Below are positions 18,159 to 28,778 of a DNA stretch of 64,000 nt, piece by piece; the first letter of the stretch is position 1, and every line of letters begins with the position of its first letter. Source of the stretch: Symbiodinium natans (taxonomy: Eukaryota; Sar; Dinophyceae; Suessiales; Symbiodiniaceae); the NCBI GenBank assembly GCA_905221605.1, contig CAJNDS010002535.1, forward strand, positions 964,001 to 1,028,000. Direction: 5' to 3'. Below the pieces are notes generated by a model, which was not told where the DNA came from, did not search any database, and saw only the letters and a list, made by a program, of their open reading frames with translations. Both the position numbers and the translations under genes were made by a program.

Positions 18159-21100
18159 ATGTTGAATACATCCCCACGACATACCAGTGGAGCTCATGTG
18201 AGGAGTCCAAGAGGTGGACGAGAGCGTGGAAGCTCTGTGCCCATCATGGATGCTGAGACAAGGCGAAGGGTAGACCCTTTTCCGGGTTTGGGAAATCCCA
18301 ACCCACTGTGGGTGCAAGGTTTGGCACAAGGAAGCCAACCTGTGTATGGCCCAGTGCCCAGAGGTCGAACTCCCGCCAGAAGCCCTCATGGGGTAGCTAC
18401 TGGAGCACCCCAACAGACAATGGGAGGCCCTTCGTTTCCCCCTGGTTTGCCTCAGCAAGCGGTAGGAAGTCCTTCGTTACCACCAGGACTATCCACTGGA
18501 CCTCCTCAACCTGTGGTGACACCATCACAAACATCACCCGACGTGCAAGGGTTGACGAGACAAGTGCGAGAATTGGAAAGCATGATGCAGCAACTGGTTG
18601 TGCAGCAACAGCAGTTTATGCAAACGATGACTTCGTCCATGGTGCAGCAACAGCAGCAGCATCAGCAGTGGATGATACAGCAGCATCAGCAACAGCAGCC
18701 ACAGCAACAGCAACAGGTGAATCCCCCCTTACCTCAGGATGGTGTTCCTGAGAACATGCCCAGTTCTTCTTCGGGATGTCAAGGTGCATCGCCAGTGGGT
18801 ACTCCTGCGAAGGGGACCCAGCTTTTTCGGATGGCGAGCCCAAGTCCCCCACTGAGACCTCCACCTCTGGAGCAAGAAAGGGAAAGGGATGTGTTTGCTC
18901 GATCGGACAAATGGTTGCCCAGTTTGCCGACCATTGACTTTTCGTCTTGGAAGGATCGCATCTCTGAAGCTCTTGGATTCTTGACCTGGATGGAGAAGCT
19001 GACCAGTTGGGTTGGTTTGGGTTCAGAAGTGTTTCCCAATGAGCTCATGCATGCGGTGAAGACTCAAGAAGAGTCTCGGCTGAAACAGGATCGACTTACT
19101 GTGGAGCAACAGAAGAGGTCGACGAGGCTGATGCACATCCTGCGACAGACTTTTGCAAATCATGAGAAGAGTTCTCTGATTTTGCAGACATATGTTGAAA
19201 GTGAGAGCACTTATCAACAATCTGGTTTTGTGGCTTTGAGATTGCTGGCGAAGGAGTTTTGCCTGAAGTCGCGAGCTGAATGCCTGTTCTTTCGGTCGCA
19301 GCTGGTGAATCAAACCGTGAAAGCACCCAGTATTCCGGAGATCATTCGAAAGATTGAGCATGAGTTGAACAAGTACACCAAGCTGCTCAATAGTCTTGAT
19401 CCCGATGTGCATGCTGGTGGTTTGCAGATCCAAGAAGCGGATTCGGTTATGGTTTTGCTGCGCAGTTTGCCAGATCGGTGTAGAAGCCATTGCTTGTTGC
19501 ATGGCGATAGTGAATCGTTTGAAGATCTGAAAAGAGTTGCTCTGAAGTTTGAGGTGCAACAAAGGGTGTGGTCAGAAGCCCCTGGCACGAAGCTTCAACC
19601 TTTTCGAGATCCCAATGAGGGAAAGGGCAACGAAGGAAAACCAAAAGGCAAAGGAAAGGAACAGAAAGGCAAGCGCGAATCAAGCAAAGGTGCTGGCAAA
19701 CGAGCTTCAAGCCAGAACAAGAAGGATGTGGAGTGCTATGTGTGTGGTGGAAAGGGACATTATGCCCGCGATTGCTGGTATAAGGAGGGAGATTCAGGCA
19801 AGAAGCCCAATTCCCCCAATGCTAAGGCGAAAGCCAAGGCAAAAGGAGATCCCAAGAAGAAGCCCGAAAAGGGAAAGCCCAAAGGAAAAGGCAAAGGAAA
19901 GGGGAAGACAGTTGCTGAAGTCTCCCAAGAGGGTGAGTCGAGTGACTACCAGCTAACTGGAGGTGAATGGAATGAACCTGAGTCAGAGGCCCGAGTGGAA
20001 TCTGTGTTGCAACCTCTGGAAGGATTGCTCGATGAAGTGAGAAAAGAGTGGATTCCCCGGAGTACTGATGAGATAGATTGGTCATGGGAAGTTGAGACGA
20101 GAGTCCGGATTGCCGAGTTGGAGCATCGGATCTCTACCGATTTATCTCAGATGTTGCCATCTAAGTCAGTTCGGTCTTTGATGAAACCTCCGATGAATCA
20201 AGTCAAAAGCATGGAAAAGGATGATGCAAGCAAATGGTGGTTGATTGACTCAGGAGCATCGGTGACTGTGATTGCGAAAAGATACTTGGATGAGTTCCAG
20301 ATCTTGGATCGGAAGGCGTTGGGACCTAATGAGAGGTACTCAGCAGCCAACGATACCCCGGTGAATGTCTTCGAGCGAGTTCGCATCCGAGCCTTGCTGC
20401 CTATGTATGAAGGAAAGCAGTATCTTGGTTTGACATCGGTGTGTGTGACTGGAGTTGTAGCAGATGTGGCTCACAACATCTTGAGCACCGAGCAGATGGT
20501 GAATACTGGTTGGGAAGTGAAGTTCACTCGAAGAGAGATTTCGCTGCGACACGAGAAGAAAGGAGTCATGGGATATGGAGTATCCTGGGCTGGATGTCCT
20601 TGGATCTACCTGCAAGGTGATGCTGGAAAGCGAAAGAAAGTAACCTTTGGAAGAACTGAGGTTCGACCCATGGATGTGGATGATGGCCAACGACCGATGG
20701 AGGTTGATCAGATGCAGTCAGTGCAGTCAATGACCAAGAAAAAGCAAGAAGAAATGGAGCTGCATCGGATGCGAGGCCACATTCCTTTTTCGTCCGAATG
20801 TCCTCATTGTCGGATGACAAGAGGAACAACCCAGCATCGTCGGACCAAGGATGCTCAAGACCGACCCGTGGCGTTGCAAGCAGATTTCTGCTTCATCAAC
20901 CTGGTAACTGGTACTTTTGCGAAAGACCAGCCGACGGCTCCCAACATGAAAGTACTGGTCATGACTGAAATGTCAACCAGAATGATTGGATGTCTGTTGG
21001 TAGGGACCAATGCTGACAATACCTCCAGCTGGATTCGTTATTGGATGAATGCTTTCGGACTGGACATTGCAGGGTCTGCTGTACTGTTGAGGACAGACAG

Positions 21101-24100
21101 CGAGACAGCGGTGAGCGCCCTCATCAAGAGAGCCAATCTGGGGATTAGGATTGTGACCCAAAGAGCACCTCCGCAGGGACATGAAGCGGTTGGTGGTGTG
21201 GAAAGGGCAGTGAGAACACTCAAGGAGTTGTTCAGCACGGTGAGGTTGGATCTACGAGCGCAGGGCTTTGACTTGAAAAGAAGTCCTCGAGCGTTTGAGT
21301 TTGGTCTGATTTACTGTGCTGCAATGCACAATCACCATGCAGCTGCCTTTGATGGGAAGAAATCACCCCAGGAGTTGGTACTACAGAGATCCCTCCATGA
21401 GTGTGGATCGTCGTTGATAGGTGCTACAGTTCTGGCTGAGCTACCGGATTCGATGAAAACCACGGCGCTCTCCCGGTTTGTGGAAGCAGCCTATGTGTAC
21501 CCTGAAGTTGGTGGCTTGACTCATGTTGTGAGTGCCATGGTGGATGGTTGTCCAAAACACTTTCGAGCAAAGTCCATCAAGCACATCGTTCCGTTGAAGA
21601 TTGGGTTGGAGCATTGTCAACATTTGCTCAAGGAGCATGATCCATCGGATACATTGGCTCCCCCGATTCTGAAGGAGAAAGAGGATGGTGTGCCCGATCG
21701 GATTGAAGGTGAAGCGGACAAGGCCTTTGAGGGCCGAGTGTCTGATGGACCGACCACAGACATGAGCAAAGTTGGACCTCCAGCTGCATGGGTGAAGGAA
21801 CATGGTGGCACAGCGAACTGTCCTGCGTGTGGTCCAAAAAGAGGAAAAGCCAACCACAATGCTGAATGCCGAAAACGGTATGATGATTGGTTGAAAGCTC
21901 AACGACAACGGTTGGAATCGAGAGAACCAACAGAGGAAACTCCAAAAATGGACCAGAGAAGCTCAAAGGATGCGGGGGTGATGGAGTCTGGAAGTGAGCC
22001 TTCACTCCTGAAACGCCCGAAGATCACCTATGAGAGTCGACCAGATCCCAAGTTGGAGGAGAGGCAAAGCGTCCCAACACCTGCGACAGAAGTTGTGGAT
22101 GTTGACATGGAGGATTTTGAGGATCCAAGTTTGCCTTACCAAGGGATTCCAGATGAGGCAATGGAACCTGGATACTTCGAAGGAGAAACTCCCGCTGAGG
22201 ATGAAGCGATCCCAATGGAGGAAGAAAAACCTCAAATGGATGTGGATTCAGTTCCAAATGAGTCCAGTCGAGTTCCCCGGCGTTTAGAGAGTTTAACTTC
22301 AGATGTGAACTCAGTTCCAGATGAGTCCAATCGAGTTCCCCGGCTGATCAATCGTATTTGTTTAGACCCAAGACTCGATGTGCCTCAAGGTCCTATTAAA
22401 ATGGTAAGCAGTGACGAGAGTCCGAAGTTGGTACATGTGACCAATTCGATTCTGCTCAACAAGAATAGCACTTTCCCGGAGTCCATGAAGGTGTGTGGAT
22501 CCCAAGTTTGGCTGGCAAGACCCACGAGTGTTCTGTCTGAGATAGATGGATGTCCATTAGATGTGGATAAAACAGTGGAAGGCCGGCGAACTGAGCTGCA
22601 GAGTATGACTGCTCACAAAGCAGGGAGAGTGGTTGGAGCAGACGAGGCTCAGAAGTTTGCTCGTCAGCATGGGATAAAGATCATCCCAACCCGATGGGTC
22701 ATAGGCCCAAAGGTGGTGAATGGCAAGGAAGCTGTGAGAGCTCGGTGTGTGGTGCAAGACATCGCAAAGGGGAGCACAGCATCATCTTTAGGACTGAGTG
22801 CTACGACTCCTTCTTTAGAAGCGTTACGGACGCTTTTGGCCATTGCTTCGGTAGATGCTATGGATATCGCAACTTTGGATGTTAGCACTGCATTCTTGCA
22901 TTCCCCCCTTCCGAAAGGATCGAAGGCGATTATCCAATTGCCCAAGGATGTTTCCGCCTGCAAGGACTATTATGTCCCGGTGTTTATGATTCTGGATCAA
23001 GCCATGAATGGTTTGAGAGTTGCCGCCAAAGCTTGGAACTTGAAGCTGGCGACAGTTGTGAAGAAAGTTGGGTTGAAGCAATGCCCAACGGAACCTTCCG
23101 TCTTCGAGGGCACTGTGAGAGGGAAAAGATTCCTCATGTTGTGCTATGTGGACGATTTGATTCTGTGTGGCACTAGAGATGCCATTCGGTTGGTGACCGA
23201 CACCCTGAACGGAGAGTTGAAGATCAAGGAAACGGGTCGAATCACTTCCACTGGTGGAAAGATCACCTTTTTGGGGCGAGAGATTGAGAGACAAGGGAGT
23301 CATCTCAGGATGCGAGTGCCCCCGGCATACTTAGATGCCCTGTTCGAGACAGAGTTCTGTAAGGACCTGAAGGTGGTTACTGCTCCTCCGGACATCGTGA
23401 AAACGGTCGAGAAGGGCAGAGCAAGTGGTTCGGATCCTGAGTTGAGTGACACTGCAGCTGCGAGGTACAGAGCAGTACTTGGCCGGATTGCATGGTGGGG
23501 TCAGTCGAGACCTGACCTGAGTAGGTGGATGTCCATTCTTTCGCAAGGACAGTCCAAGCCAACAGCATGCTTTGAGCAAGCATTGCGACAAGTGATTAGG
23601 TTCCTAAAGGGACAATACCATGCATGGCAGTACTTTGGCCCTGATGGGAATGTACCGGACAGTGGGCCGGCGCAGCTGGAAGTGTATGCGGATGCCAGTT
23701 GGGCACCCCAAGCGTCGTTAGGACGAAGATCTGTGTCGGGCATAGCCATCTTTTATAGAGGATGCCTGATCAAGGGAATCTCTCGAGTTCAAGGGTGTGT
23801 ATCGCTGAGTTCTTGTGAAGCCGAGTTGAGAGCCATCTTGACTGCGGTACAGGAGAGTGAGGGACTTGCGACTTTGATCGGTCAGTTGGCCGAGTCAGAT
23901 GTCACGATCCGATTGCACACTGACAGTTCCTCAGCGAGAGCGGTTTTGCTAAACCGTGGGTTGAGTAGGCGAGTTCGCCACTTAGACATCGCTGTCTGCT
24001 ATCTTCAGGAGCGGATACAGGAAGCTCAGACCTTGAAGGTCATTTGGTGCCCGACAGCGGGAATGATCGCTGACGTTCTTACAAAGTGCTTGAGTCAAGT

Positions 24101-26156
24101 GACATTCTGTCAGCACCAGCAAGCTATGGGTATATACCCTGGTGAAGATGTGCAGCAGGTGTGGAGGATCTGTGGAATCCGACCAAGGGTTGGAGTTCAG
24201 GCATGCCAGTGTGCCGAGGCAACTGGATGCAGTGTGGAGCAAGTTGGATCGTTGAAAAGTGTGAAAAAGTGTGGCGAAGTTTTTGAAAATTTCCAACTTA
24301 GAAGTCCCGAAACCCTTCGTGAAGACTCTTCCCCTGAGGTTCAAGAAATGGATTTATGGTCCAACCGCAAAAGCTTTGGTTCAAGCACCACGGAAGCTAG
24401 CCCTAGCCTGGAGCCTGTACCTTTGGTGAAGGACAGGAAAATGGCAGCTGAAGACAGCAGGAAGGGTGAGCAGGGTGCTGAGATGAAAAGCCCCTTTTGG
24501 TGTAAGGTTTGCAAATGGTTGTTCAGATCCGAGCATGCTGCCGGGTTGAGCTGGGATGAAAGTGGCAAGCCCAAGTGCGAAAAGTGCAAACAGACTGTGA
24601 CAGTCTCTGGCACGGATGCAAGCCATGCATTCCATCTCCGAGAGGCAGAGAAGGAGCGCCGAGCTGCTGGAAAAAGGGGTGATAAAGGTGAAAGCCGAGG
24701 CTCAGGCCAAGCTGCACCGAAACCCAAGGCCATGCCGAAGGTGATTGAACGGATGGTCGACGTGTTTCCGGAGCTGGCGGATCCAGAGCCGCCGAAGTGG
24801 TTCGGTGATGTGTCATGGAGTATCTGCCGGCGCGGAACTCCAGTGGATGAGCTAGAGCTCAAGGACGTGGTAGGCACGCTATCCGACAAGGATATGTTGC
24901 GCTATCAAAGCTCATACGAGAAGCTGGTGAAGCCCATCCAGGAGGTGTGTGAGCTACAGGAGAAACCCACGAAGATCTTCGGAATCTTGGATGTCCGTGG
25001 ACAGATTGGTGGCAAGGCCATCATCTGGGAGATGGCAGTGAATGAAGGAGGACTGTACATGGAAGTACCGCCGGGAACGTGTGGCCTGGCGATGTTGAGC
25101 TTCGTGAGGTACTTGAAGAGAAAAGGGATAGTCCCTGTTTTGCTTCTGGGTGAGCACCAGGACCTCGGAGTCTTGCGGATGGTGGATCTGTTGTGCATGC
25201 TACCCATTTTGGGAGCAGAGAGGGTCATGGAGGATGAAGCTGAGAGCTCGTATTATCCCCCATGGGTGTTGCGCTGGAAGAGAAGTGCAAAGGAAGGATC
25301 CTTGGTGTTTAAGGAACTGGTGGAGCGAGTGCGAGTGATTTCGATGTTGTCGTGTGATACACTTCGGATTCACGAGCCGGAGCTGAGGGAGAGACCAGTC
25401 CCCAAGTGGTCGTTTGTGGCCTACAGCCACTACAGATCCGTGATGGAGTCTGTTGCAGGATTCTTGGAGGACCTGGAGAAAAAGAAAGAGGAGATCACCG
25501 ACACGCAGAGGGCGGCAAGCTGGAAGAAGGTGGTTGCGAGTGAGACTCGAAGCGGTGTTGTGTGGATCTGCAAGTGTAAGTGGCACTTGCCGACCGACTA
25601 TGTGGTGAGGTTCAACTTGACGTTGCCTGCCGACATGTGGCAGCAAGCCTTTGGGATCATGGGTGAGAATGTTGGGAAACTCGAGAAGGAGGAAAAGGAC
25701 CTGAAGCGGATCCTCAAGGCTGCAGCGGAACAACAAGACCGAGAGTTCGAGGAAGCTGAGCGAAAGCGCAAGCGCATCGCCGACCTGTCAGCTGCCGAGG
25801 AAGAAGCTGCTAAGAGAGCAAAGCTGGAAGGCGAAGCGGTTCGCTCGCCTGTGTCAGTTGTACCATCTGAGTTGGATGCAGCAGCTATCGCGCAGATTGC
25901 TGAGCGTGTGAAGGCAAGCTTTAGTGTTGCCGATTTGGAGCTGATGTTGGAAGAGAAGAAGAGAAAGGTTGGAGACCAGCCAACTGAGAGGCCTGCGGAG
26001 ACGCCAGCTGAGCCTAGCCGATCTTCGCAGGATGTGATGATGGAAACGAGGACGGCTGAGTTGGCGGAGATGAAGGAAGCCGCCAAGGAGCGCCGCGCCA
26101 AGTTGATGGAGTCAACTGGAGCTGGCGAGAAGAAGGGCGAAGAGGATGAAGAATGA
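18159..26156 (+). CDS. gag-pol: Copia 2 Gag-Pol polyprotein with zinc/coiled-coil C-terminal extension
   Basis: A single 2665-codon ORF from the ATG at 18159. In order: Pro-rich start, Gln-rich tract (about residues 140-190), capsid-like helices, zinc knuckle CYVCGGKGHYARDC (about 527), basic linker, protease WLIDSGASVTVI (about 694), integrase HH-CC (HRMRGH...CPHC, about 868) with D/D/E in QADFCF, RTDSE and GVERAV, an extra C-P-x-C...H...C motif (about 1222), RT with YVDDL (about 1663), RNase H with YADASW, SSCEAEL, TDSSSA and IADVLTK (to about 1972). The last 600 residues are unique to this element here: a CKVC/CEKC zinc ribbon (about 2117-2143), an unrecognised globular part, and a Lys/Glu/Arg-rich coiled coil. 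It has no methyltransferase-like end. Gag and Pol are fused without any frameshift. Confidence 0.92.
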   Translation: MLNTSPRHTSGAHVRSPRGGRERGSSVPIMDAETRRRVDPFPGLGNPNPLWVQGLAQGSQPVYGPVPRGRTPARSPHGVATGAPQQTMGGPSFPPGLPQQAVGSPSLPPGLSTGPPQPVVTPSQTSPDVQGLTRQVRELESMMQQLVVQQQQFMQTMTSSMVQQQQQHQQWMIQQHQQQQPQQQQQVNPPLPQDGVPENMPSSSSGCQGASPVGTPAKGTQLFRMASPSPPLRPPPLEQERERDVFARSDKWLPSLPTIDFSSWKDRISEALGFLTWMEKLTSWVGLGSEVFPNELMHAVKTQEESRLKQDRLTVEQQKRSTRLMHILRQTFANHEKSSLILQTYVESESTYQQSGFVALRLLAKEFCLKSRAECLFFRSQLVNQTVKAPSIPEIIRKIEHELNKYTKLLNSLDPDVHAGGLQIQEADSVMVLLRSLPDRCRSHCLLHGDSESFEDLKRVALKFEVQQRVWSEAPGTKLQPFRDPNEGKGNEGKPKGKGKEQKGKRESSKGAGKRASSQNKKDVECYVCGGKGHYARDCWYKEGDSGKKPNSPNAKAKAKAKGDPKKKPEKGKPKGKGKGKGKTVAEVSQEGESSDYQLTGGEWNEPESEARVESVLQPLEGLLDEVRKEWIPRSTDEIDWSWEVETRVRIAELEHRISTDLSQMLPSKSVRSLMKPPMNQVKSMEKDDASKWWLIDSGASVTVIAKRYLDEFQILDRKALGPNERYSAANDTPVNVFERVRIRALLPMYEGKQYLGLTSVCVTGVVADVAHNILSTEQMVNTGWEVKFTRREISLRHEKKGVMGYGVSWAGCPWIYLQGDAGKRKKVTFGRTEVRPMDVDDGQRPMEVDQMQSVQSMTKKKQEEMELHRMRGHIPFSSECPHCRMTRGTTQHRRTKDAQDRPVALQADFCFINLVTGTFAKDQPTAPNMKVLVMTEMSTRMIGCLLVGTNADNTSSWIRYWMNAFGLDIAGSAVLLRTDSETAVSALIKRANLGIRIVTQRAPPQGHEAVGGVERAVRTLKELFSTVRLDLRAQGFDLKRSPRAFEFGLIYCAAMHNHHAAAFDGKKSPQELVLQRSLHECGSSLIGATVLAELPDSMKTTALSRFVEAAYVYPEVGGLTHVVSAMVDGCPKHFRAKSIKHIVPLKIGLEHCQHLLKEHDPSDTLAPPILKEKEDGVPDRIEGEADKAFEGRVSDGPTTDMSKVGPPAAWVKEHGGTANCPACGPKRGKANHNAECRKRYDDWLKAQRQRLESREPTEETPKMDQRSSKDAGVMESGSEPSLLKRPKITYESRPDPKLEERQSVPTPATEVVDVDMEDFEDPSLPYQGIPDEAMEPGYFEGETPAEDEAIPMEEEKPQMDVDSVPNESSRVPRRLESLTSDVNSVPDESNRVPRLINRICLDPRLDVPQGPIKMVSSDESPKLVHVTNSILLNKNSTFPESMKVCGSQVWLARPTSVLSEIDGCPLDVDKTVEGRRTELQSMTAHKAGRVVGADEAQKFARQHGIKIIPTRWVIGPKVVNGKEAVRARCVVQDIAKGSTASSLGLSATTPSLEALRTLLAIASVDAMDIATLDVSTAFLHSPLPKGSKAIIQLPKDVSACKDYYVPVFMILDQAMNGLRVAAKAWNLKLATVVKKVGLKQCPTEPSVFEGTVRGKRFLMLCYVDDLILCGTRDAIRLVTDTLNGELKIKETGRITSTGGKITFLGREIERQGSHLRMRVPPAYLDALFETEFCKDLKVVTAPPDIVKTVEKGRASGSDPELSDTAAARYRAVLGRIAWWGQSRPDLSRWMSILSQGQSKPTACFEQALRQVIRFLKGQYHAWQYFGPDGNVPDSGPAQLEVYADASWAPQASLGRRSVSGIAIFYRGCLIKGISRVQGCVSLSSCEAELRAILTAVQESEGLATLIGQLAESDVTIRLHTDSSSARAVLLNRGLSRRVRHLDIAVCYLQERIQEAQTLKVIWCPTAGMIADVLTKCLSQVTFCQHQQAMGIYPGEDVQQVWRICGIRPRVGVQACQCAEATGCSVEQVGSLKSVKKCGEVFENFQLRSPETLREDSSPEVQEMDLWSNRKSFGSSTTEASPSLEPVPLVKDRKMAAEDSRKGEQGAEMKSPFWCKVCKWLFRSEHAAGLSWDESGKPKCEKCKQTVTVSGTDASHAFHLREAEKERRAAGKRGDKGESRGSGQAAPKPKAMPKVIERMVDVFPELADPEPPKWFGDVSWSICRRGTPVDELELKDVVGTLSDKDMLRYQSSYEKLVKPIQEVCELQEKPTKIFGILDVRGQIGGKAIIWEMAVNEGGLYMEVPPGTCGLAMLSFVRYLKRKGIVPVLLLGEHQDLGVLRMVDLLCMLPILGAERVMEDEAESSYYPPWVLRWKRSAKEGSLVFKELVERVRVISMLSCDTLRIHEPELRERPVPKWSFVAYSHYRSVMESVAGFLEDLEKKKEEITDTQRAASWKKVVASETRSGVVWICKCKWHLPTDYVVRFNLTLPADMWQQAFGIMGENVGKLEKEEKDLKRILKAAAEQQDREFEEAERKRKRIADLSAAEEEAAKRAKLEGEAVRSPVSVVPSELDAAAIAQIAERVKASFSVADLELMLEEKKRKVGDQPTERPAETPAEPSRSSQDVMMETRTAELAEMKEAAKERRAKLMESTGAGEKKGEEDEE

Positions 26157-26894
26157 ACTGAGATGCTAAGTGATCTCAGTGGTTGGGTGGGTGAGTGAAA
26201 CCCGCAGCCATTTTTTTGGAAGCCATGGCCGCGTTGCCGCCATGGAGCGCCCGCGATTTTTCTGGTTAGTGTGAGCCCTTGTTTCAGTGCATGAGAAGTT
26301 TGCAAAGAGGAGGCAAAATGATGATGAAACTCAACGAGGGACTCTATAGCCCCTTCTGCAAGGCGTCTGATTGCCACCTCTGAAGACGTTTTTGGCTGAT
26401 GGTACGCTGGAAGAAGCGAAACTATGAAGCCAATCTTTTCTTGAAGGATCAGCTAGCCGATGCTAGTTGGTGAGTTTGGTGACCTGGAAGATGCGAGACT
26501 GAGGAGGAGTACCACGACAAGGTCGAGTGCTGAGTGGGAAACATCTGAAGCTTGCATTAATTCGTTTTCACGTGTTTGTCACCACGAACTCTTGGATTCG
26601 TTCCAAGACAACCCTGCCCCAGTGCAGGTGGATGCAAGTTTAATTCGTTTTTCACGTGTTTGGACAACGAACTCTTGGGTTACCAGTGATGTGGACCCAG
26701 GACAACCTGCCTGATGGTGGGATCTTGCATGAGTTTTAAGTTTGATGTCAGAGATCGACTGGTGTGTTGTTTGTTTCGTTTGGTGGCGAGTACGCACCAA
26801 GGGAATGTGGCCAGGGCATCCCCTTAGTGTTGAAGTGCCGAGCTGGGCTTGGACTTCAGATCTTTGACATGAACCCTCAGCAAAATGCGGGGGG
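26157..26894 (+). other. Copia 2 3' untranslated region with imperfect repeats
   Basis: No ORF of note. Two imperfect copies of a roughly 40-bp unit containing TTAATTCGTTTT(T)CACGTG and CGAACTCTTGG lie at about 26556-26596 and 26640-26680. The region ends in GCGGGGGG (polypurine tract, about 26887-26894). Confidence 0.6.
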
Positions 26895-27268
26895 TGGAAG
26901 ATTGTGGCTGATCAGTGATGTTTTTGTCATGTTTTGGATCAGCTTGTATAGGTTTGTTTTGCTTCGGAGTGATTGGGAATCCGTGTGATCCCATCCTCGA
27001 TGGTTTATGCCTCGTTGATTTCCAAGGAAATCATACGAGTGTGTTTTTGCCCAATACGCTATTTAAAGTGAGTGTGCAGTGTGTAGGAACTTCGTTCTGA
27101 AGCTGAGTTTAAGCTCACAAGAGAGAATTCGTTTAGTTTGTGCACTTCGTGACTTTTGGCTCAAGTGGCTCTGACTGTGAAAAAGAGAGAGTTGTCCGCA
27201 CTTGTGTGAGAGGTCAGGGTTCGTGCTTTCAAGGGAAAAGGTACCAGAGGGACCTTCGGTTTTTCACG
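26895..27268 (+). repeat. Copia 2 3' LTR
   Basis: It starts with TGGAAGATTG after the G-run, in the same setting as the copia 1 LTR start; the last 268 bp equal the left LTR. A spliced-leader-like TTTTGGCTCAAG is at 27154-27165. An alternative start at 27001 cannot be excluded. Confidence 0.75.
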
Positions 27269-27728
27269 AAAGCTTCCTTCCTCGTCCTGGTACAAACCGG
27301 TCTCTCCATTTATTTGAACCTCGAGCGCTCGTCCACGGGCATCCGCTAAACAAGCCAACGACATAAGAAAAAGAAATGGAACATGACCAATCACCAAGCC
27401 CAACCCACGCCACGCACCTTGACACGCAAATTCTTGCGGAGGCCTTGGCATCGCGTGGGGGGCAAGACCTCGGCCGGACTGCTGCGCCTGAAAAACGCCG
27501 ACATGGCTGCATACAACCTGGCTGACTCGGCTCGATCGCTTCGACAGCGTCGAGCTGATGCACGTCTTCCAGGAACGCGCAAAGACCCTTCCCGCCCTTT
27601 GAGGCCATTGCCGGCCTGGTGGGCGTCTCTGGTTGCTGGAGTCCAAGTCCCTTTTTTCGACGCTTGGATGCGGAGACAGCCTGGTGGCCCGGCTGCACGA
27701 CTTGGGCACCTAGCGTCGACGTCTGAGA

Positions 27729-28218
27729 GTGAGACGGCCCTTGTCGCTGATGGGCTGGCTCTGGGGCGAGAAGACAACTCCATTCCACGTGAGGATTCGG
27801 CCTTCGGCCTTCGAGCGAAGCAGTTGGGCAAGCAGGCAAATCGAAGAGCGAGGAGCCCTTGACTTGTACGCAGGTTCTCTTATTGAACTTGGGGCGCCGT
27901 GGGTCGCCACCTTCGAGCCCAACAGTGAGGGCTACAGTTGAGGCTATGATCGCAGGAAAGAAGGTGCGAGCAGTTGGACTGGCCCCCTCATGCAACTCTG
28001 TGTCCACGGCTATCTCACCGCCGGTTAGGACCCTGCAATTCCCTCGCGGGGTACCTTGGCTTAGCGGTTCCATGCGGAAGAAGGTTAAGAACGCAAACTC
28101 GCATGCAGCGTGGTGCGTTGAGCTTATCAAGCTATGTCAGGAGCATGGTGTGGAATGGTGGCTCGAACAACCCGACAGTTCATGGATGTGGAGGTTCACG
28201 GGGTTCAAGAGTTATTAA
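27729..28218 (+). pseudogene. Methyltransferase-like fragment, frameshifted
   Basis: Frame one (27729-27941) ends with ALDLYAGSLIELGAPWVATFE, a motif-I-like glycine loop. The next frame (27859-28218) continues with VRAVGLAPSCNSVSTAISPP (Pro-Cys loop with Ser), NSHAAWCVELIKLCQEHGVE and WWLEQPDSSWMWRF (E-(N/Q)-P-x-x-S-x-x-W). The order matches the methyltransferase-like domains at 58.0 kb and 14.9 kb, with a different subfamily look. It is broken by a frameshift at about 27930 and cut at 28241 by copia 3. Its original host element is not identifiable. DNA at 27269-27728 shows no recognisable domain. Confidence 0.5.
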
Positions 28219-28241
28219 AACTGTTGGTTGCTAGTGTGGAT

Positions 28242-28778
28242 AGTTGATATATGTGACCCTCCTAGTTTCCCAGTTGACACGTGATGTGCACTTGAGTTGT
28301 CTGCTATGAGTGTGAAGCATAGGCACGAGGACATGTCAGGCAGTGCAGATTTGTTTTGGCTTGGTGAGACCTTGTTTTGAGTGGGAAGAACCGTTTTCTG
28401 TTCGTTTTCTCGAAACTCGTTTGTCGGAACTCGTTTCCTGTTTGTGACCTGGTATTTGGTGACCAGAAGTGACTCAAGCCAGTTTAGGTCTGCACAGAGC
28501 TCAGCAGAGCACCTAAGAGGTGCTAGGAACCTACCCACAGTGTTTAGGAGTAGAAGTTCCATGGCTGAGTGTTTTCACCTGAAGTACCTTTGTTTTCCCA
28601 TGTCTGGCAGACAGTGTTTGAAGCTGGAGAGCCGTGCTCGCATTGGCTCAAGACGAGCGGAGCTCGAGAAGCTGTGAACAGCGCAGTGAAAAGAGTCCGC
28701 ACTTCGTGCTGTGAGGGTTGAGTGTAGTCTTGACCTGAGGTCCCTTAGGCCCCCGTAGCTGTGCCACGAGTTTCAACG
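28242..28778 (+). repeat. Copia 3 5' LTR
   Basis: Starts AGTTGATATATG directly after TSD TGGAT and ends TTTCAACG. The start agrees with the 3' LTR start after the purine run at 38706. It contains TTGGCTCAAG at 28643-28652; the 22-nt window 28631-28652 has the same length as the spliced leader and matches it at both ends (GCCGT... and ...TTGGCTCAAG). Confidence 0.88.

Larger units (their letters stand above)
17476..27268 (+). mobile_element. Copia 2: LTR retrotransposon with intact polyprotein, truncated 5' LTR
   Basis: 268 bp at 17476-17743 reappear identically at 27001-27268 on either side of a complete copia-type gag-pol ORF. The 3' LTR probably starts at about 26895, directly after GCGGGGGG, which makes the left LTR about 106 bp short. 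No target duplication is visible (left flank TCTGA, right flank AAAGC), in keeping with a truncated or rearranged left end. The identical LTR parts point to a recent insertion. Confidence 0.88.

Noticed and set aside
26559-26680. CACGTG sites in the copia 2 3' region as regulatory E-boxes
   Set aside because: They are simply part of an imperfect local duplication; no evidence of regulation.
17470-27275. In-frame continuity of the minus recombinase across copia 2 (QDEEGSF joined to SEAMNF)
   Set aside because: The frame fits, but the sequence before the junction does not align with the other recombinase copy, and a one-in-three match of frame is weak evidence.
27264-28130. Long minus-strand open frame (288 codons) over the methyltransferase-like fragment
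   Set aside because: Translation is low-complexity Arg/Pro/Ser/Cys-rich without motifs, while the plus strand gives recognisable motifs; treated as a shadow.
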